Origin: Acidobacteria bacterium UBA7540
GTDB taxonomy: Bacteria; Acidobacteriota; Terriglobia; UBA7540
DNA length: 36,191 nucleotides
Direction of reading: 5' to 3'
NCBI GenBank assembly: GCA_002478145.1
Contig: DLMI01000109.1
Coordinates: forward strand, 1-36,191
The first letter of the stretch is position 1; every line of letters starts with the position of its first letter. Under the pieces are notes generated by a model, which saw only the letters and a program-made list of their open reading frames with translations, was not told where the DNA came from and searched no databases. Below, piece after piece: positions 16,353-23,671 of the stretch. A program made the position numbers and the translations under genes.

Positions 16353-16571
16353 ATGAAGACGTTTTCAGCGTATGTCGAATGGGACCCTGAATCGGCGCTG
16401 TATGTTGGGATCGTGCCCGGCATTCCTGGGGCGCATACTCAGGCTGCTACGCTCGACGAGTTGCAGAAGAATTTGAAAGAGGTCCTGGAATTGTGCCTCC
16501 AGGAATACAAAGGCTCACTCGACGAGCTCCCTCACTTCGTGGGGCTGCAGCAGATTGAGGTCCTGGCGTGA
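16353..16571 (+). CDS. hicB: HicB-type antitoxin
   Basis: This 72-residue protein is a partial-RNase-H-fold HicB domain: FSAYVEWDPESALYVGIVPGIPGAHTQ, then TLDELQKNLKEVLELCLQEY. It lacks the extra DNA-binding C-terminal domain of longer HicB proteins. The start at 16353 has AGGAGGA at 16335-16341. Its TGA overlaps the GTG start of the HicA partner. It lies 88 nt after dapB. The usual role is to sequester HicA. Confidence 0.85.
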   Translation: MKTFSAYVEWDPESALYVGIVPGIPGAHTQAATLDELQKNLKEVLELCLQEYKGSLDELPHFVGLQQIEVLA

Positions 16572-16801
16572 GCCGCTTGCCAACGGTCGGCTTCCGGCAG
16601 ATGGAGAGGGTTCTTTTCCGTCTGGGCTTTGAGGCCGTTCGCCAGAAAGGCAGCCACGTCTTTTGCCGCCAGCCCGACGGGAGGACAATGATAGTTCCCA
16701 ACTACCCCGGAAGAAACCTGGCGCGTTCGTTGCCTCGGGAGATCCTGCGCGAGATCGAACTGACGCCGGAGCAGTTTCAGGAGGAGTTGCGGCGGGCCTA
16801 G
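16568..16801 (+). CDS. hicA: HicA-type mRNA interferase toxin
   Basis: A 77-residue double-stranded-RNA-binding-fold protein. The HicA hallmarks are FRLGFEAVRQKGSHVFCR, with the catalytic His in GSH, and TMIVPNYPGRNLARSLPREILREI. The usual action is ribosome-independent mRNA cleavage. The start is GTG at 16568, overlapping the hicB stop by four bases. Gene order is antitoxin first, the reverse of E. coli hicAB. The dapA ribosome binding site follows 45 nt later. Confidence 0.87.
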   Translation: MSRLPTVGFRQMERVLFRLGFEAVRQKGSHVFCRQPDGRTMIVPNYPGRNLARSLPREILREIELTPEQFQEELRRA

Positions 16802-16857
16802 GTTGAACTACTATAAGGTGCAGAAGCCGCCGCTTTCGGTTGTGGCAAGGAGGTTTT

Positions 16858-17757
16858 ATGAGCCTGGAACTTCGTGGTTGCGGCACGGCGCTGGTGACCC
16901 CCTTCAGGAGGGATGGCTCCCTGGACCTTGATGCCCTGCGGCGTTTGGTTCAGTTCCAACTCCGCGCCGGCATCGACTTCCTTGTCCCCTGCGGTACAAC
17001 GGGAGAAACCCCCACGCTCGAGCACGCTGAGTACCTCGCCGTCGTCCGCGCCGTGGTCCAGGAAGTGGCGGGGAGGGTTCCGGTGATTGCGGGAGTCGGC
17101 GGAAATAACACCCGCAAAGTGATCGATCTTGCCGCCGAGGTGCGCGGGCTGGGCGTGCAGGGAATTCTTTCCGTAGCCCCTTACTACAACAAGCCTACCC
17201 AGGAAGGCCTTTACCAGCACTTCCAGGCCATGGCGGAATCTACCGACCTTCCGATCATTGTTTACAACGTTCCGGCACGCACCTCGTCGAATATCGAGCC
17301 CCCCACCGTGGCCCGCCTCGCGAAAATCCCAAACATCATCGGCATCAAGGAGGCCTCCGGGAGTATCGTGCAACAAATGGAGGTCCTTGCCGCCGTACCG
17401 CCGGGCTTCCGCGTGCTTTCCGGCGACGACTCGTTCACCTTCCCGCTCATGGCGCTGGGTGGCGTGGGTATCATCTCCGTCATCTCCAACGAAATCCCGG
17501 CCCAGATGACCAGACTCGCGCACCTGCTTCTGGAGGGAAAACTCGAGGCAGCGCGCCAACTCCACTTCAGCCTGTTGCCCCTGATGCAAGTGAACTTCAT
17601 CGAGACCAATCCCATTCCCGTCAAGGCCGCACTCGCCATGATGGGCATGATCGAGGAAGTTTACCGCCTGCCCATGGTTCCCATGAAAACCGAAAACCGT
17701 GCCAAGCTTGAAAAGGTGCTGGCCGCGCAGGGGTTGCTGCCGCCGCAGAAGCTCTAA
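16858..17757 (+). CDS. dapA: 4-hydroxy-tetrahydrodipicolinate synthase
   Basis: A 299-residue TIM-barrel aldolase that condenses pyruvate and aspartate semialdehyde, the product of asd in the same cluster. GTALVTPF, PCGTTGETPTL, the Tyr of IVYNVPARTSSN and the Schiff-base Lys of IIGIKEASGS are all present, as is GDDSFTFPLMALGGVGIISV. Length is normal for DapA. AAGGAGG at 16847-16853 precedes the ATG at 16858. A start further upstream would begin inside this ribosome binding site. The gene ends the plus-strand lysine cluster and converges with the VapBC-like pair. Confidence 0.95.
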   Translation: MSLELRGCGTALVTPFRRDGSLDLDALRRLVQFQLRAGIDFLVPCGTTGETPTLEHAEYLAVVRAVVQEVAGRVPVIAGVGGNNTRKVIDLAAEVRGLGVQGILSVAPYYNKPTQEGLYQHFQAMAESTDLPIIVYNVPARTSSNIEPPTVARLAKIPNIIGIKEASGSIVQQMEVLAAVPPGFRVLSGDDSFTFPLMALGGVGIISVISNEIPAQMTRLAHLLLEGKLEAARQLHFSLLPLMQVNFIETNPIPVKAALAMMGMIEEVYRLPMVPMKTENRAKLEKVLAAQGLLPPQKL

Positions 17758-17805
17758 GCACCCGGACGGAGGAAACGGTAAGAAGCGCACTCTTCCGATG
17801 TTGAG

Positions 17806-18219
17806 CTAGACTCGGCGGCTGGGAGGGCACAGCAGAGGGATGACCTCGCGCTTGTTCCTCCGGTAAACGCGGAAGTCGCTTTCATCAACGGTGATGACGA
17901 GGTGGCGGGGATAAAGCTCGCTCATCCTGATGACACACAGGTCCGCGAAGTCCGGCCCGCGATTCAGGTAACGGCGGGCAAGGTCCGCCAGGGGCTCGAG
18001 ATTGCGCGAGCAGTCGAAAGCCACACGAAGCATCTTGTTCCGGACGAGGTCTAAAACGTAGCCACTGGAACCCAGGTGAAACGCGGCTTCGGCCAGAACG
18101 GCTTCGCAAGTCAGCAGCGGCTCAGAAATCCTTTTTGCAACGTCCAGCGCCCAGGCGTGGTGGAAGTCGTTGCGATTCCCAAACGCCACGATGAATCCTG
18201 TGTCCGCGATTCCCTTCAT
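17806..18219 (-). CDS. PIN-domain toxin (VapC-like)
   Basis: The 137-residue PIN nuclease shows the acidic residues in order: IADTGFIVAF (Asp5), TCEAVLAEAAFHL (Glu), GPDFADLCVIRMSE (Asp pair) and ITVDESDFRVYR (final Asp). VapC toxins are magnesium-dependent RNases that often cut tRNA or rRNA. The start overlaps the stop of the upstream antitoxin gene at 18216-18219. It converges on dapA with only 48 nt between stops. Confidence 0.87.
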   Translation of the reverse strand: MKGIADTGFIVAFGNRNDFHHAWALDVAKRISEPLLTCEAVLAEAAFHLGSSGYVLDLVRNKMLRVAFDCSRNLEPLADLARRYLNRGPDFADLCVIRMSELYPRHLVITVDESDFRVYRRNKREVIPLLCPPSRRV

Positions 18220-18428
18220 CGTCGGGAGAAGCCTTTCCGCGAAGAAAGACTGGCAGGTCCGCTGATTTTTCCGGCTAGCCTGAGGAATCCCTGATCCCCC
18301 GCCTCGGCTTTCGCCCTCTCCAATTGCTCGCGAATAATCCTTCCGGCCGGTATGCCCGTGCGGCGCGTCGTCTCAGCCAGCCAAGCGGCCAGGTCCTCGG
18401 GAAGACGTACGGTGATCGTATCACTCAT
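18216..18428 (-). CDS. Ribbon-helix-helix antitoxin (VapB-like)
   Basis: A 70-residue protein whose N-terminus TITVRLPEDLAAWLAETTRRTG fits a MetJ/Arc/CopG ribbon-helix-helix, followed by IPAGRIIREQLERAKAE and a flexible basic tail for toxin binding. It is translationally coupled to the PIN toxin. It likely autoregulates the operon by binding AT-rich palindromic sequence just upstream (18429-18466). Confidence 0.83.
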   Translation of the reverse strand: MSDTITVRLPEDLAAWLAETTRRTGIPAGRIIREQLERAKAEAGDQGFLRLAGKISGPASLSSRKGFSRR

Positions 18429-18437
18429 ATGTCATAA

Positions 18438-18466
18438 ACGTAATACACTTACCTTGAGCACGTCAA
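18438..18466 (-). promoter_or_regulatory. Candidate promoter/operator of the VapBC-like pair
   Basis: On the minus strand TTGACG (18466-18461) is followed at about 17-18 bases by TTACGT/TACGTT, a weak -10. Between them is GTAAGTGTATTAC, with GTAA/TTAC arms that an RHH dimer could bind. The region is markedly more AT-rich than its surroundings. Confidence 0.35.
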
Positions 18467-18475
18467 CATGGTCGC

Positions 18476-19510
18476 TCACCATTCGTAGAGCCAGACATAG
18501 CTCGTGGCCCGGCTCTGCTGCGGCATTCCATAAGCTTTCCCGTCTTTTTCTTCGCCGTTTCGCCAAGCCAGACGAAGTCCCTTTTGAAAGAGAATCGGAT
18601 CCTCCTCATGAAAACGATAGGCAGAAAAACGGCAAGTGCCGTCGGCGTCTTGCTCTTTGTGTGTTAGGCCGGCGATAGGGAAGTGGTACATGCCGCGGTT
18701 GAAGTAATAGGTGCCAAGGAAGTAGTCCTCGGTTCCCGAGGAGAGCAAAAGGGGCTCTTTTGCGCCATCCAAATAGGCCCTGAGGACGGCTTCGAGAAAG
18801 TTGAAATTCTTGCTGGCGACTGCCAGGGTCACTTGGTAAAGGGCGCCGGCGCGCGATGATTGGCAGATGTCGAAAAACTGGAGAGGCTCTAACTCAACAT
18901 TGTCGCGTATTTGGAGCCGCAACCGTGCATTATCCGGCAGGCGGATATTCCCGAGGAAAACCGGGAGGTCCTCGACTCCCCGGATGATCCACCAGAACAC
19001 TTGCGGTTTCTCGACGCCCGCGCCGAGTTGCCCGGTAACCCGGATGCTCTTACCAAAGGGGATTCGGTAAGTATTATAGAGACCGCTGGGATGGCCGGTC
19101 TTTCCCAGGCGCTCGGAACCCCAGGGGGCGGAGGGATCGCCCCAGCCGATTCCGTGGCCAAGAAAAAGCTCCATATCAATCGAGGGTTTGGTTTCTCCAT
19201 CGACATAGAAGCGAATTCGGGTGCGGTCATATCCCGGCCAGTCGCCGCCAAACCACATATGCGTCAAACATCCGGCGCCTTCATGCTGGAAGAGCGCTAC
19301 CTCGCGGTCAGGGTAAAGCAGTCCTTCCTTACCGGCGGTCCCGAAGGTTTTGTGGATGGCGGCGGGCAAGGTGCTCTCCCCTTTTTGCAAAGGTCCTCCT
19401 GAACCTCTCGAAATCCAAATGAGGATAGGAACAGCGGCTACGAATGCTGTTCCCCAGCAGATGGCAAACCGCAAGTTAGTCTTCGCCCCTGCAAGAGTTG
19501 GACTCTTCAT
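18476..19510 (-). CDS. DUF2961 / GH172-family glycoside hydrolase-like protein
   Basis: A 344-residue protein with an N-terminal membrane anchor (FAICWGTAFVAAVPILIWISRG) and then the DUF2961 fold. WFGGDWPGYDRTRIRFYVDGE, MELFLGHGIGWGD, LLLSSGTEDYFLGTYYFN, IAGLTHKEQDADG and YRFHEEDPILF are characteristic blocks. DUF2961 is now grouped as GH172, with alpha-arabinofuranosidase and difructose-anhydride-forming members; catalytic glutamates lie in blocks like SSGTEDYF and its neighbours. The exact substrate here is unknown. A longer frame opens at 19678, but the ATG at 19510 has AAAGGAG directly upstream and begins right before the anchor. Confidence 0.8.
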   Translation of the reverse strand: MKSPTLAGAKTNLRFAICWGTAFVAAVPILIWISRGSGGPLQKGESTLPAAIHKTFGTAGKEGLLYPDREVALFQHEGAGCLTHMWFGGDWPGYDRTRIRFYVDGETKPSIDMELFLGHGIGWGDPSAPWGSERLGKTGHPSGLYNTYRIPFGKSIRVTGQLGAGVEKPQVFWWIIRGVEDLPVFLGNIRLPDNARLRLQIRDNVELEPLQFFDICQSSRAGALYQVTLAVASKNFNFLEAVLRAYLDGAKEPLLLSSGTEDYFLGTYYFNRGMYHFPIAGLTHKEQDADGTCRFSAYRFHEEDPILFQKGLRLAWRNGEEKDGKAYGMPQQSRATSYVWLYEW

Positions 19511-19684
19511 TGTAGACTCCTTTGCCGCACGGGAAGCGCACCGCACATCGATGCCGAGCGGGTTCTGGTGATGCTCGCAGCGCAAATTCACTGGTCGTAA
19601 AAGCTCCTCCTCCGCGTGGGCGGAAAGACAAGAAACTGTGGCCATCAAGAAGGTCAGCGGAAGACAGCGTCTGGACACTCAAGG

Positions 19685-19978
19685 ATGCTCCCCTTACTTG
19701 CTGTTGTCTCATTGATTGTCGCCGTCGTCCCATTCCTCGAGGCGATGAGTACGACGAACATGGGTTTGCGAGGTCCTTTCAGCCTGACTTTCTGCGCCCT
19801 CACCTGGCTCTTCGCGATCTTTTCGATCTGGGGTCTGGTGGCGGGGCTGCGCTCGTATTCACTCGAGATGAAACCGGCCGTCCGCCTGCATTCGCTGCTG
19901 GTGGCACTCGCCTGCTGCGGGGTGACTGCCTACCTCGCTTGCCGGCACATCATCGGCCTGCGCCTCTGGGCATGGTAA
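19685..19978 (+). CDS. Small three-helix membrane protein, function unknown
   Basis: The 97-residue frame encodes three hydrophobic stretches: LPLLAVVSLIVAVVPFLEA, FCALTWLFAIFSIWGLVAG and LHSLLVALACCGVTAYLAC. The loops between are short. No family was recognised. Only a weak AGG directly precedes the ATG at 19685. An in-frame GTG at 19616 would add 23 hydrophilic residues. It lies between the divergent DUF2961 gene and the convergent HtrA gene, so it is probably monocistronic. Confidence 0.5.
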   Translation: MLPLLAVVSLIVAVVPFLEAMSTTNMGLRGPFSLTFCALTWLFAIFSIWGLVAGLRSYSLEMKPAVRLHSLLVALACCGVTAYLACRHIIGLRLWAW

Positions 19979-20068
19979 ACACGAGAGCCGTCGAGGGCCG
20001 GTGATTCTGGCCCTGCGCATTGGGTTACGCTGGCTGTGTTATCTTCTCCCCGTCGGATCAGCGGATCC

Positions 20069-21526
20069 TCATTCCATATCGACCGCCAGGTACATTAATT
20101 CACCCTGGCGTTCGATCTGCAGGACGACGGAGTCGCCGGTTTTCAGCTTGTCCAGGGCCTGGCGAAGGCCTTCGAGACTGATAATATCGACGCGGTTCAG
20201 CGCGTGGATGATATCTCCCGATTGAAGACCGGTCTCCACGGTGGCGGCGTAGGCGGCTCGGGCGGCCACGATGACCCCAGAGGCTATGCGAAGTCCCGGC
20301 AGCGCTTCGGAAATATTCTTGTTGATTGCGACCCCCAGGATTCCCAGCTTGGCTATCAAATTCCCTTCCGGATCCAGGTCCGCCACGCGGTGGACTTCGT
20401 CTCGGCGCTCAGCGACCTGGATTTCCAAGATAAGTCTTTGCGAGCCTCGGATGACGTCGAACTTCACGGCTTCGCCACCCTTGCGCAGATACATGATGGC
20501 GCCAAACTGAGCCAGACTTTCCACCGATCTGCCGTCTACAGCCCCGATCACGTCCTGGATTTTCAGGCCGGCTGAGTCCGCCGGGCCTCCGGGGGCGATG
20601 TCTGATACGATGACACCATGATCCTGCGCGAGTCCCAGCCCCGCAGCCAGTGCAGGGGTGACGGTCTGAACATTGATGCCGATCTCGCCGCGATGCACGT
20701 GCCCATACTTGCGCAGTTGTGGGTAGGCGAACTTCACCACGGAGCTCGGAATGGCAAAGCCCAAGCCTTCACTTCCACCACCCTTCGTCAGAATGAATGT
20801 GTTGATCCCCACGATGTTTCCTTCCACGTCCACGAGCGGGCCGCCGCTGTTGCCCGGGTTGATGGGAGCGTCCGTCTGAATATACACCATCGGGCGGTCG
20901 GGATCGGGTTGGCGGGCGACGGAGCTGACCACCCCCATAGTCACGGAGTTCTCTAGCCCCTCGGGGCTGCCAAAAGCCAGAACCAACTGACCCTTCCGGA
21001 GCGCGGCATAGTTACCCATTGGGAGCGCCCGTAATCCCTCAGCCTCAACTTTCAGAAGTGCGAGGTCGATGTCTTTATCCAAACCGATGATGCGCGCATC
21101 AATAGCGGGGGCGGGAGGCCTGGTCGTCGAGCGAGGTGACCCGGTGGCCGTTTGCGAGGGTATGATCACCCGAACCCGTTGCGCCGCTTCCACCACATGA
21201 GCATTGGTGATGATGTAGCCACTCGCGTCAACGATCACGCCGGAGCCGGTGATGTGCTGCTTGGCGATCAACGCGGTAGCGGTTGCCCCATCCTCTTCCA
21301 CAGGTCCGAAACCCGTCACAAGTATTTGCACCACCGAGGGGGAAACTCGCCTGGCCAGCGCCTCGAAGGAGTCGCTCAATTGGCGGAGAATATCCGGGGC
21401 TTCCTTTTCTGGGGGTGCTTGGGCCTGAAGCCCGGTTGTCAGCAGCAGACACGCGGCGGCCAGAATCCAGTTCACCAACCTTCGCCTTCGGCGCGGATTT
21501 GAATTGGACATGAGTTGATTGTTCAT
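20069..21526 (-). CDS. HtrA/Deg-type periplasmic serine protease with two PDZ domains
   Basis: The 485-residue protein has an Arg-rich N-terminus, a signal/anchor helix (LVNWILAAACLLLTTGLQAQ), a trypsin-like domain and two C-terminal PDZ domains. The catalytic triad is His110 in ITNAHVVE, Asp154 in DKDIDLALLKV and Ser227 in NPGNSGGPL. PDZ1 starts around GEIGINVQTVTP and PDZ2 around LGILGVAINKN; both retain GxVIV-type carboxylate-binding strands. Such proteases degrade or refold misfolded envelope proteins. A Pro/Thr/Ser-rich insertion (TATGSPRSTTRPPAPA) sits between His and Asp. GGGAGGAG lies before the ATG at 21526; a second ATG at 21511 is possible. The frame continues upstream to 21634 without a better start. 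Confidence 0.9.
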   Translation of the reverse strand: MNNQLMSNSNPRRRRRLVNWILAAACLLLTTGLQAQAPPEKEAPDILRQLSDSFEALARRVSPSVVQILVTGFGPVEEDGATATALIAKQHITGSGVIVDASGYIITNAHVVEAAQRVRVIIPSQTATGSPRSTTRPPAPAIDARIIGLDKDIDLALLKVEAEGLRALPMGNYAALRKGQLVLAFGSPEGLENSVTMGVVSSVARQPDPDRPMVYIQTDAPINPGNSGGPLVDVEGNIVGINTFILTKGGGSEGLGFAIPSSVVKFAYPQLRKYGHVHRGEIGINVQTVTPALAAGLGLAQDHGVIVSDIAPGGPADSAGLKIQDVIGAVDGRSVESLAQFGAIMYLRKGGEAVKFDVIRGSQRLILEIQVAERRDEVHRVADLDPEGNLIAKLGILGVAINKNISEALPGLRIASGVIVAARAAYAATVETGLQSGDIIHALNRVDIISLEGLRQALDKLKTGDSVVLQIERQGELMYLAVDME

Positions 21527-21714
21527 CTGGACGTGATACTCCTCCCAAAGCTCAACAGCTTGATCTTGCCCATCGTCTTTTTGATGGCGATAGTCCCTGT
21601 GTAGGTACGCAGAAGAGCGCGGCATTCTTTCCATAGGCGCAAAGCAACCCCTTCGACAACTCGGGGCTGGCCGAATCTAACCGGGCGGGGCAGGCTCCCG
21701 GACAATTGCAATGT

Positions 21715-22032
21715 TCAGGATGGCACTCCAATGGCTTTTTTCAGCAAGCTGCCGACGCGCCTTTCGCACCGCTCTCGTCGCAGCGAACGCTTGTCCCGTC
21801 GCATTTCGTCCACCCAAGTGTTAATCGCACGAACGCCATGCGAAAAAGCTCCTCTTAGCACTCCGGCATAGGCCTCAAAGGGATTCTCCGCGGCGCGGAC
21901 GGGCCGGATGATGATGTTTACTCCCTCGACAACAAACTCGACCCTGTCGCCTTTCTTCAGTCCCAACCGGATGCGAATCTCCTGCGGCACCGTCACCTGG
22001 CCTTTGCTGCTGATAACACTGGAATGCGCCAT
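21715..22032 (-). CDS. AbrB/SpoVT-type transcription regulator, possible orphan antitoxin
   Basis: The N-terminal 45 residues form a swapped-hairpin AbrB domain: SSVISSKGQVTVPQEIRIRLGLKKGDRVEFVVEG. The 105-residue protein then has a longer basic C-terminal part (MRRDKRSLRRERCERR). Such proteins are usually antitoxins of PIN toxins, binding their own promoter. No toxin gene lies on either side, so it is either an orphan or a stand-alone regulator. AAGGAGG precedes the ATG. That ribosome binding site sits in the loop of a perfect 10-bp inverted repeat (22031-22060). Confidence 0.8.
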   Translation of the reverse strand: MAHSSVISSKGQVTVPQEIRIRLGLKKGDRVEFVVEGVNIIIRPVRAAENPFEAYAGVLRGAFSHGVRAINTWVDEMRRDKRSLRRERCERRVGSLLKKAIGVPS

Positions 22033-22060
22033 CTTTACTGATCCTCCTTACAGTAAAGAT
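22031..22060 (-). promoter_or_regulatory. Perfect 10-bp inverted repeat enclosing the ribosome binding site of the AbrB gene
   Basis: On the minus strand ATCTTTACTG-TAAGGAGGAT-CAGTAAAGAT. The arms (22060-22051 and 22040-22031) pair perfectly, the loop presents AAGGAGG, and the AT of the start codon lies in the 3' arm. It could be the DNA operator of the AbrB dimer or an RNA hairpin that controls its translation. Confidence 0.65.
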
Positions 22061-22160
22061 AATACTGCAATCAAACGAAAGCGATTCCCTGTTGGGAAGA
22101 GCAAGAGAGAAAGACGCCCTTATGAGCAGAAGAAATCCGGCAGCGATCTCGGTAAGGCCT

Positions 22161-23177
22161 TTACTGGGCAGCCGGCTTATAGGCTTTCGTCATTCCGTTT
22201 CGGCCATTGGTCACGGTGAACTGGCCGTCCGGTTCCGCAGAAAGCCTGATCCAATTCCCCTGGCAATGTTCTTCCAGGTTGGCGATGAAGGCCTCGGGCG
22301 CGTTGTTCGCCTTGCCCGCTTCAAGCGCATAATGCAGTTGCCAGATGTCTTCCAGGCCGGGCGAAGTGCGCATGGTTTGCCACGCTTCGGGTGAGCCACC
22401 CTTCCTCGCGCCGTTGTTTATGATGGCTACGAGGGGATGCAAAGCTTGTACTAAAGCAGGTGCGCCGGAGAGATCCATGCCGTGATGCGTGCTCAGGTAC
22501 ACATCGACTGTTCCGATCACATTATACGGACAAGCCAGTCCAAGTTCCTTGTTCCACGTCAAATCCCCCAGATCAACCATGCGGAACTTGCCATAGGTGA
22601 TGAGCATCCCAATCGACTGGGCATTCTCTGAAGGGTCTATGGCCTTTCGTTTCACTCCGGCACATAGCGGGTTGAGCGCATCCACTCCCGCCAAGGGCTC
22701 TGAAATCTCATTGCCGGCGGCGGTTAGGACCTGAACGTTGATCCCCTGGATTGGAATCCAGTCACCGGGTTTCGCCAGAAGATGTTTGGCTTTGTCGCGC
22801 ACTGTCAAATACGCCGAAAAAAGCATATCAGCTTCCACACCGATTTCGACACCCGGCCCGTGGTCCACGAAGGTGCGGATGGGGATCCGGGCTGCGAGTT
22901 GCGGCACGCCTCCCACGTGGTCGGCGTGGTAGTGCGTCACGACCAGGTAATCGATCTGTTTCACTCCCGCCAGTTTGGCGGCGGAGACGATGCGGTCGGC
23001 GTCGCGGCCACCGGCATCCGGCCAGCCGGCGTCCACCAGCATCGTTTCCCCCCCGGGTGGGACGAAGAGCGTGGCCTGGCCGCCCTCCACATCGATGAAA
23101 TACACTTGCAAAGTCTGGGCGGCGCGCGCCGAAGCGCAAAGAAGAAAAACGAGAACAGTGGTGATGGTTGTTCGCAT
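22161..23177 (-). CDS. Secreted metallo-beta-lactamase-fold hydrolase (ComEC-like domain)
   Basis: A 338-residue protein with a clear signal peptide (TTITTVLVFLLCASARAAQ) and an MBL fold. QVYFIDVEGGQATLF opens the domain, VTHYHADHVGG is the HxHxDH zinc motif, MVDLGDLTW supplies the bridging Asp and LSTHHG the final His. The sequence order resembles the C-terminal hydrolase domain of ComEC/Rec2 and related stand-alone secreted proteins. The substrate is unknown. The ATG at 23177 is chosen because it starts the signal peptide; a start at 23291 would add 38 hydrophilic residues. Confidence 0.82.
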   Translation of the reverse strand: MRTTITTVLVFLLCASARAAQTLQVYFIDVEGGQATLFVPPGGETMLVDAGWPDAGGRDADRIVSAAKLAGVKQIDYLVVTHYHADHVGGVPQLAARIPIRTFVDHGPGVEIGVEADMLFSAYLTVRDKAKHLLAKPGDWIPIQGINVQVLTAAGNEISEPLAGVDALNPLCAGVKRKAIDPSENAQSIGMLITYGKFRMVDLGDLTWNKELGLACPYNVIGTVDVYLSTHHGMDLSGAPALVQALHPLVAIINNGARKGGSPEAWQTMRTSPGLEDIWQLHYALEAGKANNAPEAFIANLEEHCQGNWIRLSAEPDGQFTVTNGRNGMTKAYKPAAQ

Positions 23178-23486
23178 GGTGGAATCCTGATGAAACGTAT
23201 TTAAAATTCTGGCTGCGGCTCGACACGAGTCAAGAATCGACGGTCCAAGGTCAAAAGTGGACCGACTGGAAATGTGTGCGACAAGTTGCACAGACTCCAG
23301 CGGCTAGAATCCTACCAGAAAAAAGGCTCCTGGGATTCGGGTTTCGTGCAGCGGCGCCGTCAAGAAACCATCGACGGCCTTCAGGTTTGCACATCCTGAA
23401 GTTGCCACAAGGGAACTGGACACCTGGAAAGAGCGAAGAAGGAGGGCATTCCTAAACAGGCTGGATAGCACAAGCGGAAATTAACC
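23178..23486. other. Divergent intergenic stretch
   Basis: No gene was seen between the MBL hydrolase and the attenuator region. It holds a small dyad TTCAGG...CCTGAA near 23380-23400 and no recognisable promoter for the minus-strand gene. Confidence 0.5.
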
Positions 23487-23515
23487 TTGCGGGTGTTCTC
23501 AACCTGCGGTATACT
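23487..23515 (+). promoter_or_regulatory. Candidate sigma-70 promoter of the DAHP synthase operon
   Basis: TTGCGG (23487-23492) and TATACT (23510-23515) are separated by exactly 17 bases; the -10 matches consensus at five of six positions. Transcription should begin about 23521-23524, right at the ATG of the leader peptide, making it a leaderless or nearly leaderless reading frame. Confidence 0.6.
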
Positions 23516-23523
23516 CCTGGCCG

Positions 23524-23586
23524 ATGTTCAGCGCTTACGCCAACTGGTTTAGCTACCGCTTTTGGGGCTTTAGCCCCAGTGGGTAG
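23524..23586 (+). CDS. Aromatic-rich leader peptide of the DAHP synthase attenuator
   Basis: Twenty codons from the ATG at 23524 to the TAG at 23584-23586 encode MFSAYANW-FSYRFWGF-SPSG. Eight of twenty residues are aromatic (Phe at 2, 9, 13 and 16; Tyr at 5 and 11; Trp at 8 and 14), the exact end products of the pathway begun by the downstream enzyme. The frame is followed by mutually exclusive antiterminator and terminator hairpins. The last base of its stop codon is the first base of the antiterminator arm. There is no clear ribosome binding site, and the predicted transcription start falls within a few bases of the ATG. Starvation for any one aromatic amino acid should stall a ribosome within codons 2-16. 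The alternative is a chance frame over a dispersed GGGGCTTTAGCCCC repeat, but the composition and position make that unlikely. Confidence 0.8.
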   Translation: MFSAYANWFSYRFWGFSPSG

Positions 23587-23636
23587 AGTGGTGTTGGCCT
23601 GAACCCGGAAACAAGTCGTAATAAGCCAACCCACTC
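23586..23636 (+). promoter_or_regulatory. Antiterminator helix of the DAHP synthase attenuator
   Basis: GAGTGG-T-GTTGGC (23586-23598) pairs with GCCAAC-CCACTC (23625-23636): twelve base pairs with one bulged T. The right arm contains the whole left arm of the terminator core, so the two cannot coexist. A copy of GCCAAC inside the leader peptide (23539-23544, codons Ala6-Asn7) can pair with GTTGGC at 23593-23598, giving the classical 1:2, 2:3 and 3:4 set. Confidence 0.8.
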
Positions 23637-23653
23637 GAAGGAGTGGGTTTTTC
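23628..23653 (+). terminator. Intrinsic terminator (attenuator) before the DAHP synthase gene
   Basis: AACCCACTC-GAAG-GAGTGGGTT (23628-23636, loop 23637-23640, 23641-23649) runs into TTTTTC. The compact stem with tetraloop and T-run is a textbook Rho-independent terminator. It is placed 19 nt before the GTG start and just before the AAGGAGG at 23659-23665. It can only serve to regulate the gene that follows. Confidence 0.85.
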
Positions 23654-23671
23654 ATTTTAAGGAGGCTGGCG

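Noticed and set aside
16280..16390. Short frame starting MEDFHFAILTEF before hicB
   Set aside because: Thirty-six codons overlapping the hicB start in another frame, without any supporting feature.
16798..17790. 330-codon minus-strand frame opposite dapA
   Set aside because: dapA is unambiguous on the plus strand; the antisense frame is His/Gly-rich in the manner of GC-rich shadow frames.
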